NCBI GenBank assembly: GCA_013376985.1
Contig: JACABB010000012.1
Span: 24,256 to 88,255, forward strand
DNA from: Bacteroidales bacterium
Lineage (GTDB): Bacteria > Bacteroidota > Bacteroidia > Bacteroidales > Tenuifilaceae
DNA: 64,000 nt
Direction of reading: 5' to 3'
This document shows positions 56,888 through 63,359 of this stretch, in pieces. The position numbers and the translations under genes were made by a program. Position 1 is the first letter of the stretch; each line of letters opens with the position of its first letter. The notes beneath the pieces were generated by a model. The model did not search any database, was not told the origin of the DNA, and saw nothing but the letters and a program-made list of their open reading frames with translations.

Positions 56888-58385
56888 TCTTAATTTTCAG
56901 AATCTTAGGCTTTTCAACAGCAAGAACAATTCCCAAATAGATTATTAGAAGCAATGAATGGAATAGGAATCGAAGAATTGCACCATCTATTACAACAATA
57001 GTTTTGACAAAGTAAAGCAGTATTGCAGCACCCAAATACCCAAAGAATTTTAGCAGATTATATTGAATAGGGAAAAATCTTTGACCAATAAGATAACACA
57101 CAATCATCATTGCTCCATAGCAAATAAATGTTGCCCAAGCAGATCCGTAATAGCCATAAATCATGTGATCGGGCGAAAGCGGTATCCACCAAAAATTTAA
57201 AACCAGCGTTATCACTGCTCCAAAGATTGAGAACCAAGCCCCCCAAACTGTCTTTCCAACCAATTTATACCAAATAGAGAGATTATAGTATACTCCTAGG
57301 AAAAGATTAGCGAGCATCAACACCGGTATAACGCCTCTTCCCTCGCGATACTTCTCCCCAACCAGAGTATTCAGAATAATATCATCTAAATAAACCATTG
57401 TTACTAGGAAAATCAGCGAAACCACGATAATAAAATAATCCATAATTCGGGCATACACCAGCTTGGCATCCTTTTCCTTTGCCTGAGCAAAAAAGAAAGG
57501 TTCGGCTGCGTAACGGTAAGCCTGAATAAATATGGTCATCAGAATCGAAATCTTGTAGCAAGCAGTATAAATCCCAACCTGATATGTGGCTATATCCTTA
57601 GGAAGCAGGTAACGGAGTAAAAGTCTATCGAACGTTTCGTTTACAATCCCTGCCATTCCAGCAAAAAGAAGCGGGAAAGCATAGAAAAGCATTTTCTTCC
57701 ATAAATCAGGGTGAATCTTCCATTTGGTTGCAGCAATCTCGGGGAAAAGCATTAAAAGTGTAATGCCGCTGGCAATCAGGTTTGATATGAAAATATACTC
57801 AATGCCCCAATCGGTGCGATAGATTAATTTAACAAGATGTGCGGCTGTACTATTTCCAAAACTCTTAAGGATAAACGGGCATAGTAGAATAAAAAAGAGG
57901 TTAAGGAAAATATTGGTGATAATATTTACCATCTTGATTGTTGCAAACCTCCTAGCCTTATTTTGCGCACGAAGTCTTGCAAACGGGATTGATGCTATTG
58001 CATCAAGAGCCAGAATCCATGCAAACCATATAACATATATTTTATAATTCGCATAGTCGATAAATCTAGCAATGGATCCAGCATAGAACGAGACCATTAT
58101 CAAAAAGATAATGGATGTGATTAGCAGCGAGATCATCCCTGTGCTGAAAACCTTTTCCTTATCGTTCTCCTTTTCGTTAAAGCGAAAGAAAGTTGTCTCC
58201 ATCCCATAGGTCAGAATTATCATTAGGAAGGAAACGTAGGAGTAAAATACATTCACATTTCCGTATTCCTCGGGAAGAAATACACGGGTGTAAAGCGGAA
58301 CTAGCAGGTAGCTAAGGATTCTACCAAGTATACTCGGTATTCCGTAAATAGCGGTTTGTCCGGCAAGTCGTTTTATAGCATTCAC
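56883..58385 (-). CDS. Wzx-type polysaccharide flippase / oligosaccharide exporter
   Basis: A 500-aa, 12-14-TM membrane protein of the MOP (MATE-like) superfamily that would flip lipid-linked oligosaccharides across the inner membrane. The N-terminus 'MNAIKRLAGQTAIYGIPSIL' followed by 'SYLLVPLYTRVFLPEEYGNV' is characteristic of the RfbX/Wzx branch. Hydrophobic segments fill nearly the whole protein. No glycosyltransferase genes lie alongside in this window, so the polymer (O-antigen, A-LPS or capsule) is unknown. Confidence 0.88.
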   Translation of the reverse strand: MNAIKRLAGQTAIYGIPSILGRILSYLLVPLYTRVFLPEEYGNVNVFYSYVSFLMIILTYGMETTFFRFNEKENDKEKVFSTGMISLLITSIIFLIMVSFYAGSIARFIDYANYKIYVIWFAWILALDAIASIPFARLRAQNKARRFATIKMVNIITNIFLNLFFILLCPFILKSFGNSTAAHLVKLIYRTDWGIEYIFISNLIASGITLLMLFPEIAATKWKIHPDLWKKMLFYAFPLLFAGMAGIVNETFDRLLLRYLLPKDIATYQVGIYTACYKISILMTIFIQAYRYAAEPFFFAQAKEKDAKLVYARIMDYFIIVVSLIFLVTMVYLDDIILNTLVGEKYREGRGVIPVLMLANLFLGVYYNLSIWYKLVGKTVWGAWFSIFGAVITLVLNFWWIPLSPDHMIYGYYGSAWATFICYGAMMIVCYLIGQRFFPIQYNLLKFFGYLGAAILLYFVKTIVVIDGAILRFLFHSLLLIIYLGIVLAVEKPKILKIKI

Positions 58386-58556
58386 GGAAGCAAATATAAT
58401 GATAATAACAATTGGAGGTATGTATCAATCCAATTGTCGTTTCGCTTGTTGGATGGTTTTATAAAAATCGTCTCTCTTTTTATATCTTAATATAACTTGA
58501 GTTCGATTTAAGTATAACATCTTGATTTTCAACACGAAAATAGATTGTTGCTTTGT

Positions 58557-58678
58557 CTTGCTGAACGGAGTGAAGCATCTGTTTTATAATTAATTAGATC
58601 CTTCGTTCCGCCCAGAACCGAGCTTGCGAACCGAACGTAGTGAGCTCAGCGGAGCTAGTTCGGCGAAGCCAATGACAT
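58557..58678 (-). repeat. REP-like repeat, second member, with insertion
   Basis: The left part (58557-58610) carries GCTGAACGGAGTGAAGCATC and the complementary GATCCTTCG block, matching the element at 9395-9462 in the other orientation. The second half (58611-58678) is extended by GAACCGAG/CGGAGCTAGTTCGGCG-like imperfect palindromes. Next to it is the odd-centred palindrome ATATCGCAA-A-TTGCGATAT (58701-58719). The whole gap 58386-58914 holds no gene; its other contents are the hairpin repeat at 58763. Confidence 0.6.
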
Positions 58679-58762
58679 CTTACATCGAACTGGCGTTAAT
58701 ATATCGCAAATTGCGATATTGATGTAAGGGTGGTATTAAACAAAGAGAACAAGGTAAAAGTT

Positions 58763-58839
58763 AGAGTTCCGAACTTATTAAAAGTTCGGAACTCTAGGGT
58801 TTATGTGTTGGATTTAATCTTTAGTTCGGTTGCAACCGA
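58763..58839. repeat. Cassette-boundary hairpin repeat, copy A
   Basis: Perfect 14-base arms AGAGTTCCGAACTT (58763-58776) and AAGTTCGGAACTCT (58782-58795), then AGGGTTTATGTGTTGG, and a perfect 14-base palindrome TCGGTTGCAACCGA (58826-58839). Related copies occur at 59687-59795, 62364-62395 and 63125-63240. It lies just past the 3' end of the HigBA unit. Confidence 0.75.
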
Positions 58840-58914
58840 GTGTTCTCCCGATAAAGAACATCGGAACAAATTTTGCGAGTTCAGTGAAGTTAAACTCGAG
58901 CAAATAAGTCTCTA

Positions 58915-59271
58915 CTAATATTCTTGGATTAATACATCGGTTGGTATATGCATTTGCTTGTTAATCTTGCGAATCATGGGAAGTGACAGTTTTCTTTTTT
59001 TATTTAATATTTCAGTCACACGACTACGAAATCCAATTACATTGGCTAAATCTTTTGCTTTATAATTCATTTGCTCCATTCTAAACTTTATTGCCTCAAC
59101 TGGATCTGGCATGTCAATTGGGTAATGAATCTTTTCGTAATTGTCAATCAACAATGAAAGTAATTCTAATTCATCTCCTTCCTCTGTCCCAAGCTCTGAA
59201 TCAAAAATTACCTCTAATCTTTTAAGAGCATTTTTGTACTCTTCCTCCGTCTTTATTACTTTATGTTCCAT
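58915..59271 (-). CDS. higA: HigA-family antitoxin (HTH)
   Basis: A 118-aa protein. The N-terminal helical part (1-55) is acidic ('YKNALKRLEVIFDSELGTEE') and the C-terminal part (about 58-115) is an XRE-type HTH ('MNYKAKDLANVIGFRSRVTE' then 'ILNKKRKLSLPMIRKINKQM'), the architecture of HigA antitoxins for the HigB_toxin (RelE-like) family. Its start codon is two bases from the toxin's stop, in the usual HigB-first order. It should bind and neutralise HigB and repress the operon, probably at the palindrome at 59595-59613. Confidence 0.88.
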   Translation of the reverse strand: MEHKVIKTEEEYKNALKRLEVIFDSELGTEEGDELELLSLLIDNYEKIHYPIDMPDPVEAIKFRMEQMNYKAKDLANVIGFRSRVTEILNKKRKLSLPMIRKINKQMHIPTDVLIQEY

Positions 59272-59273
59272 GA

Positions 59274-59567
59274 TTAAATAGTTTCAGCGTTTATTTTATC
59301 GTAATCACCGTGAGTGCCAATAAATCTTATCCAAACAAGGCCAACCTTATAGTTTACTTTAACAATCAATCTGTACTTATTCCCTTTTATGTTAAAAACA
59401 ACTCGATTATTCTGTAAAATACTGGCAGATGGGTAATCAATTTTTATTGTATTTGGCGAAACCCAATTAGATTTCTCAGCCTCATTAAACCAAGCTTTTA
59501 ATTGTTCTTCTGAATCTTTATGCTTAACCCAGAATTCTCTTAATGTACTTTTGGCAATTACTCTCAC
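59274..59567 (-). CDS. higB: HigB-family toxin (mRNA interferase)
   Basis: A 97-aa toxin when started at GTG (59567), giving the canonical 'VRVIAKSTLREFWVKHKD', with the first residue read as Met. The longer reading from an ATG at 59603 would run through a promoter-like TATATTTG (59587-59580) and the end of an operator, so I do not use it. Family features: 'NNRVVFNIKGNKYRLIVKVN' and 'VWIRFIGTHGDYDKI', with the C-terminal His/Asp region of this RelE-like RNase family. Ribosome-dependent mRNA cleavage is expected by analogy. Confidence 0.85.
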   Translation of the reverse strand: MRVIAKSTLREFWVKHKDSEEQLKAWFNEAEKSNWVSPNTIKIDYPSASILQNNRVVFNIKGNKYRLIVKVNYKVGLVWIRFIGTHGDYDKINAETI

Positions 59568-59579
59568 TGTTTTTGAATA

Positions 59580-59613
59580 CAAATATATTACTATTTTTCC
59601 CAATATGGGAAAA
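59580..59613 (-). promoter_or_regulatory. Promoter and operator of the HigBA operon
   Basis: TATATTTG on the minus strand (59587-59580) matches the Bacteroidota -7 box and lies 12 bases before the GTG start. Right upstream, TTTTCCC (59595-59601) and GGGAAAA (59607-59613) form a seven-base-arm inverted repeat around AATAT. This overlap is typical of TA autoregulation by the antitoxin. Confidence 0.55.
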
Positions 59614-59686
59614 TTGTTGTGTTTATTATTCTAGAATTGGTGCTAACGCAGAAATTATGAGTTGTTCGGGCTTTTCGTAAAAGTTA

Positions 59687-59795
59687 TATTCCTATTGCTT
59701 TAATTGTATTGCATATTGCTTTATGATGAGAGTTCCGAACTTTTTAAAAGTTCAGAACTCTAGGGTTTATGTGTTGGAGCTAATCTTTAACTCGG
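59687..59795. repeat. Cassette-boundary hairpin repeat, copy B
   Basis: The hairpin arms at 59729-59744 and 59746-59761 (AGAGTTCCGAACTTTT and complement, one mismatch) are followed by the same TAGGGTTTATGTGTTGG. The left 40 bases (TATATTCC, CTTTAATTGTATTGC, TTGCTTTATG) match copy C at 63125. It sits just past the 3' end of the PIN-toxin gene, at 59799. Confidence 0.75.
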
Positions 59796-59798
59796 GTT

Positions 59799-60224
59799 TT
59801 ATTGCTTTAGTAGCTGTTCGAAATCACTATACTTTACAACAAGAGTTTCTCCAATTCTATTAAGTTCAAGTAAGTCTTGATCTCCAGTAATTAAGAAATT
59901 AGAATGTGAATCGATGGCTAAGGAAACTAAATAGTTGTCTTTTGCGTCTCTACAAACATTGGATTTAGTAGCCAATTCTATGCAATCAGATGATTCATCT
60001 AGTAATTCAAAAAACTCGTCCACTTGTTCTTTGGTGAAATATTTTTTGATTTTTGGTTTTTTAAAGACTTCCGATAATTCGCAGTACTGTTCCTTACAAG
60101 TGATTATTTTTATGCTCTCAGAGTCAATGTGATTTTGAAGACCCCGTAAACTCTTGCCAATCAAGAACGAAATCCAAATATTTGTGTCAATAATAATTTT
60201 ATATTTCTTGCTTTTTCTTTTCAT
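59799..60224 (-). CDS. PIN-domain toxin
   Basis: Starting at the internal Met at 60224 gives 141 aa ('MKRKSKKYKIIIDTNIWISF'), overlapping the antitoxin gene by 26 bases, which is usual in such pairs; an upstream Met at 60248 is also open. PIN-fold RNase residues: D in 'IIIDTNIW', a Glu in 'YCELSEVFKKPKI' and the Asp pair in 'CRDAKDNYLVSLAIDSHSNF' and 'LITGDQDLLEL'. This matches the 'putative toxin component, PIN family' class (COG1569-like). Cleavage target unknown. Confidence 0.85.
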   Translation of the reverse strand: MKRKSKKYKIIIDTNIWISFLIGKSLRGLQNHIDSESIKIITCKEQYCELSEVFKKPKIKKYFTKEQVDEFFELLDESSDCIELATKSNVCRDAKDNYLVSLAIDSHSNFLITGDQDLLELNRIGETLVVKYSDFEQLLKQ

Positions 60225-60432
60225 ATCTTCGTTTCCTAACAGATTCAACCTCTTTGGTTATTTCTTCAAGAGTCAACTCATTTGTTTTTGTTGATTTAAG
60301 AAGTTTATTAAACCTTTTAAGAAACAAAGATTTCTTCAATTCATTAAAAATCTCAAGTTTATCACTATCGTCAAGTTTATTCAAGATTTTAATAAATTGA
60401 TTTTTATCTAGTTCTATACTTATCGTTCTCAT
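60199..60432 (-). CDS. Putative antitoxin paired with the PIN toxin
   Basis: A 77-aa, highly charged, helical protein ('MRTISIELDKNQFIKILNKL' ... 'KTNELTLEEITKEVESVRKR') that overlaps the PIN gene. The short beta start followed by helices and a basic tail resembles small RHH/Phd-like antitoxins of COG1569-type PIN toxins. The overlap and position, not a specific motif, carry the assignment. Confidence 0.7.
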   Translation of the reverse strand: MRTISIELDKNQFIKILNKLDDSDKLEIFNELKKSLFLKRFNKLLKSTKTNELTLEEITKEVESVRKRRYEKKKQEI

Positions 60433-60576
60433 TCTCTCTCCAAATAAATTTTATCAAATTTAGTAAATCACTTGTTACGAAGCAAATATCATCGGGGTGT
60501 AGCCAACTTATAACCCAACCCTTGTTTGGATTTATAAACTCCTAACCTTTTAAGTAAAAAAAATGAAATAGAAGCC

Positions 60577-61113
60577 CTATTCCTTTGCTTTGTCAGCATT
60601 AATTGGTTCCCATAGCTCTATTTTGTTGCCTTCGGAGTCCATAATATGTATAAACTTTCCGAAATCGTAAGTGGCAATACTGTCGAGTATAGTTACACCG
60701 TTTTCTTTGAGTTTTTTTACAAGACCTTCAAGATTCTGAACCTGGTAGTTAATCATAAAATCCTTTTTGGATGGGGCAAAATATTCATCGCCTTTTTTGA
60801 AAGGTTTCCATTGAAGAGAGTTTATCTCATCGGGTCGGTTAATGTTTCTTGATTCAAAGCTCGACGAACCCCAATCATTTATTTCAATCCCTAAATTTTT
60901 GGTGTACCACTCTTTTGTTTTCTTCTCATCGTCCGAATAAAAGAAAATTCCGCCAATCCCTGTTACCTTAGGGGTTGTATCTTTTACTGAAGCTGCGTTT
61001 GTAGCTTCGTTTTTTTGTTTATCCATATTATCAGATTTTTTGCTTGTTTCACTTGTTCGATTGCAGCCTATAAAAATTGTTGCAACTGAAATTGCTAGTA
61101 TTAGTCTTTTCAT
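60577..61113 (-). CDS. VOC-family (glyoxalase-like) lipoprotein
   Basis: A 178-aa protein with a lipoprotein signal ('MKRLILAISVATIFIGCNRT', lipobox Cys at 17) and a low-complexity linker to about 48, then a single glyoxalase/bleomycin-resistance-type domain ('VTGIGGIFFYSDDEKKTKEW', 'MINYQVQNLEGLVKKLKENG', 'GKFIHIMDSEGNKIELWEP'). The His and Glu in the last segment fit the VOC metal site. Exported VOC lipoproteins are uncommon. It overlaps the Fic stop by the classic ATGA, so it is co-translated with it. Confidence 0.85.
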   Translation of the reverse strand: MKRLILAISVATIFIGCNRTSETSKKSDNMDKQKNEATNAASVKDTTPKVTGIGGIFFYSDDEKKTKEWYTKNLGIEINDWGSSSFESRNINRPDEINSLQWKPFKKGDEYFAPSKKDFMINYQVQNLEGLVKKLKENGVTILDSIATYDFGKFIHIMDSEGNKIELWEPINADKAKE

Positions 61114-62093
61114 TTTGTTGTTTTTATATTGTGTATCTTATATTTTGCTTGATTTTTTTCGCCAACTTTTTCAAACAGATTTAGCTCAACGGCTTTTTTT
61201 ATATCTCTGCTTGCCGTAGCGGTTGATAAATCTTTAAATATATTCATGTAATCTTTCCTCGAAAACTCATTAATTCCGAGCGAAATAAAATAATCGATTC
61301 TATCCCTGTCGGTTAGTACTCTGTTATTATAGTTTAGCAAATCTTTTAGGGATCGATCTATGACATCTAACATGTATTCAATAAATTCTGTTGATTTACC
61401 AGATCTGTCACTCTTGGCCAACGCGCGGTAGTATTCCTTTTGCGATTGACTGATAAGTGTTTCGAATGGTAAAAACTCAAAAACAGGATACTCATCCATT
61501 AAAATTACGGTTTGCCATAATCTTCCCATTCTCCCATTTCCATCAATAAAGGGATGAATGAATTCCATTTCATAGTGGAATACACAGCTCTTGATAAGGG
61601 GTAACTCGTTTTTGCTTTTTAGGTATTTAAATAATTCACCCATTAGATGAGGAACATTCTCGGCGGGAGGAGCAATATGTGCAACTTTTGAACCTTCAAA
61701 AATTCCAACGCCTTGATTTCTGAACTTGCCGAAGTCATCTGCAAGCCCTTTCATGAGGATTTCGTGTGCCTTTAAAAAGGATTTTACGGAATAGAGTTCA
61801 AAATCCGCAATACTATCGTAAACCTTGATGGCATTGATGACCTCAAGTATATCCTTCTTTGGCCCAATAACCCGCTTATTCTCAACAATTGCGGTTACTT
61901 GCTCTTGCGTAAGCGTATTGCCCTCAATTTTCAAGGATGAGTGAATGGTCTTTATCTTGTTTTGCTTTCTAAGCTGAGGAGAAGGTTTGTTTAGATAGCC
62001 AGCATTCACCTCTCCTAATTTTTCTGAAATTGAACTAATTAGCAGAAGAATTTTGGATGTAATCTCATAGGGAGGTTTCATTGATACTATCAT
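61110..62093 (-). CDS. Fic-domain protein with intact active site
   Basis: A 327-aa protein. The N-terminal part has the inhibitory helix in 'HSSLKIEGNTLTQEQV' (S-x-x-x-E-G-N). The Fic core has 'FIHPFIDGNGRMGRLWQTVI' (complete HPFxxGNGR motif) and the C-terminal third is a winged helix ('DYMNIFKDLSTATASRDIKK'). It should AMPylate (or similarly modify) a target protein with ATP, held off by its own helix. Two starts are possible: ATG at 62093, whose codons lie inside a repeat, or ATG at 62081 ('MKPPYEITSKILLLIS'). Confidence 0.9.
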   Translation of the reverse strand: MIVSMKPPYEITSKILLLISSISEKLGEVNAGYLNKPSPQLRKQNKIKTIHSSLKIEGNTLTQEQVTAIVENKRVIGPKKDILEVINAIKVYDSIADFELYSVKSFLKAHEILMKGLADDFGKFRNQGVGIFEGSKVAHIAPPAENVPHLMGELFKYLKSKNELPLIKSCVFHYEMEFIHPFIDGNGRMGRLWQTVILMDEYPVFEFLPFETLISQSQKEYYRALAKSDRSGKSTEFIEYMLDVIDRSLKDLLNYNNRVLTDRDRIDYFISLGINEFSRKDYMNIFKDLSTATASRDIKKAVELNLFEKVGEKNQAKYKIHNIKTTK

Positions 62094-62105
62094 TTGATAC
62101 TATCA
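62081..62105 (-). promoter_or_regulatory. Paired near-palindromic operator at the Fic start codon
   Basis: TTGATACTATCA occurs at 62081-62092 and again at 62094-62105, a 13-base period; each is close to the odd-centred palindrome TTGATA-C-TATCAA. They overlap the first codons of the long Fic reading. This is a likely binding site for the protein's own winged helix. Confidence 0.5.
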
Positions 62106-62170
62106 AAGGTAGATGAATTCTTTTAATATTTCAAATTCAAGATGTAAATGAATATGACATTACAAATGAC

Positions 62171-62258
62171 GTTGCCTTAAGTTTATAAACTCTAGCAGGA
62201 CCTTCGGACTCTGCTAGGTTATCAACCCTATTTGACCTTCCAGATTCGTAAGAACTGG
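62171..62258. repeat. Direct repeat with CTAGCAG hairpin, copy 1
   Basis: About 88 bases, nearly identical to 62409-62497: GTTGCCTTAAGTTTAT, CTCTAGCAG-ACCTTCGGAC, TCTGCTAGGTTAT, TTTGACCTTCCAGATTCGTA and AGAACTGG. CTAGCAG (62192-62198) pairs with CTGCTAG (62211-62217). No coding potential recognised. The whole gap 62094-62503 consists of this, its second copy, and the two hairpins listed separately. Confidence 0.8.
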
Positions 62259-62298
62259 AAGAGTCAATGGTAAAATAGAATGCAGTATATCTTCGTAT

Positions 62299-62331
62299 AA
62301 CCCCGTCAGGGTTTTGAACCCTGACGGGGTT
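62299..62331. repeat. Perfect 15-base-arm hairpin (ACCCTGACGGGGT type)
   Basis: AACCCCGTCAGGGTT (62299-62313) and its exact complement (62317-62331) with a three-base TTG loop. This sequence type recurs widely in Bacteroidota genomes as an intergenic palindrome, as far as I recall. Confidence 0.8.
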
Positions 62332-62363
62332 ACTCACTCCCATCCATTAAATGTTATACGGTA

Positions 62364-62395
62364 AGCGTTCCGAGCTTTTAAATGTTCGGAACGCT
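62364..62395. repeat. Cassette-boundary hairpin repeat, copy D (short)
   Basis: AGCGTTCCGA (62364-62373) pairs with TCGGAACGCT (62386-62395) around GCTTTTAAATGT. It resembles copies A-C but lacks the TAGGGTTTATGTGTTGG tail. It lies between two copies of the CTAGCAG repeat and past the 3' end of the DUF2442 gene. Confidence 0.65.
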
Positions 62396-62408
62396 AAGTT
62401 TAAATGCC

Positions 62409-62497
62409 GTTGCCTTAAGTTTATTAAACTCTAGCAGAACCTTCGGACTCTGCTAGGTTATTCAAATTGTTTGACCTTCCAGATTCGTAAGAACTGG
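62409..62497. repeat. Direct repeat with CTAGCAG hairpin, copy 2
   Basis: Second copy of the repeat at 62171-62258, differing by a few substitutions and one to two single-base indels. It ends seven bases before the stop codon of the DUF2442 gene. The recent-looking duplication, with the two hairpins between copies, implies local duplication or insertion. Confidence 0.8.
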
Positions 62498-62503
62498 GAT
62501 TTT

Positions 62504-62758
62504 TTATTTTCCCCAATCATACAAACTATCAGGACAAAAATCGATACCATTATCCCAATAAACTGTTTCTAAATCGGTATTTAACTTAACGGTCATAAAA
62601 TAATCAGGATTCAGTAAATCCTTAAATTTTGAATTTTCCGACCTTGACCAATCAATAAGTTTCTGGTTAAGGTCAACCGTTTTGGTTTCGCCCGTATTAA
62701 ACAATACATTTAGTTTAAACGGCTCAACCCTATTAATTTGTTTAATTAAATGTAGCAT
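62504..62758 (-). CDS. DUF2442 protein
   Basis: An 84-aa protein: 'NVLFNTGETKTVDLNQKLID' in the middle and 'VYWDNGIDFCPDSLYDWGK' at the end, the W-D-N-G-x-D-x-x-P-D-x-L-Y signature of DUF2442. Family members are usually encoded directly beside DUF4160 proteins, as here (11-base gap), and are often listed as candidate toxin-antitoxin pairs. Activity has not been established to my knowledge. Confidence 0.85.
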   Translation of the reverse strand: MLHLIKQINRVEPFKLNVLFNTGETKTVDLNQKLIDWSRSENSKFKDLLNPDYFMTVKLNTDLETVYWDNGIDFCPDSLYDWGK

Positions 62759-62769
62759 ACGTTTTGTTT

Positions 62770-63033
62770 TTATTCTAATGGGTCAATCTTATGAAATTCT
62801 GGATTATCCTTTTGGCTTTGATTCCAATTATCAATTAATTCAGTTCGATGCAATTCAGCCCAATCCTGTATCAATCTAATAGCTCTACGAGGCATATTTC
62901 CTTCTATCAGATCTCCTAAGTCAATGCTAAATAATCCCAAGTAATCACCATACTTTGCATGAAAATGTGGTGGGAGGTGGTCTTTTGCATACATTGCAAT
63001 GATTATCCCAAAGAACCTGCTTATTTCTGGCAT
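62770..63033 (-). CDS. DUF4160 protein
   Basis: Starting at the Met at 63033 gives 87 aa with the canonical 'MPEISRFFGIIIAMYAKDHL' and 'PPHFHAKYGDYLGLFSID', the H-x-P-P-H-F-H-A-x-Y block of DUF4160. The seven codons upstream in the same frame are not family sequence. It is the first gene of the DUF4160-DUF2442 pair. The conserved His cluster suggests a metal or catalytic site, which is inference. Confidence 0.85.
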   Translation of the reverse strand: MPEISRFFGIIIAMYAKDHLPPHFHAKYGDYLGLFSIDLGDLIEGNMPRRAIRLIQDWAELHRTELIDNWNQSQKDNPEFHKIDPLE

Positions 63034-63124
63034 TTTTATTGCAAATTTAATCAAAATCTGTTCAAAATATCAAGAAATCACTGCGAAATGGGTGATGTTC
63101 AATTTCAACTAAACGTAACCTATA

Positions 63125-63240
63125 AAAGATATATTCCCATCCCTTTAATTGTATTGCCATTTGCTTTATGGTAAGCGTTCCGAACTTTTTAAAAGTTCGG
63201 AACGCTAGGGTTTATGTGTTGGGTTTAAGCTTTGGCTCGG
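63125..63240. repeat. Cassette-boundary hairpin repeat, copy C
   Basis: The strongest copy: 16-base perfect arms (63174-63189 and 63191-63206) around a single base, followed by AGGGTTTATGTGTTGG and TTTAAGCTTTGGCTCGG, with the left part shared with copy B. Between here and the gene at 63360, a further imperfect inverted repeat (CAAAAAGACAAAC at 63280-63292, GTTTGACTTTTTG at 63341-63353, one mismatch) may serve as terminator of that gene. Confidence 0.75.
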
Positions 63241-63359
63241 ATTGCAAAGTCGAGCTAGCGGGGTTAAAGTGAGCGTTGACAAAAAGACAAACTCTATGGA
63301 AGGTTTAGGTTGAGCATTGGAAAGTGCAACCGAACATTGTGTTTGACTTTTTGTGCTAG

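Noticed and set aside
58730..58918. 62-aa plus-strand open frame
   Set aside because: It lies within hairpin repeat A and has no similarity to a known small protein; repeat-derived.
58763..63240. True integron with attC sites
   Set aside because: Some boundaries have RYYYAAC-like strings (for example ATCCAAC and ACCCAAC on the minus strand) but no matching GTTRRRY partner at the right distance in each copy, and no integrase gene is visible. I therefore call them cassette-like hairpins only.
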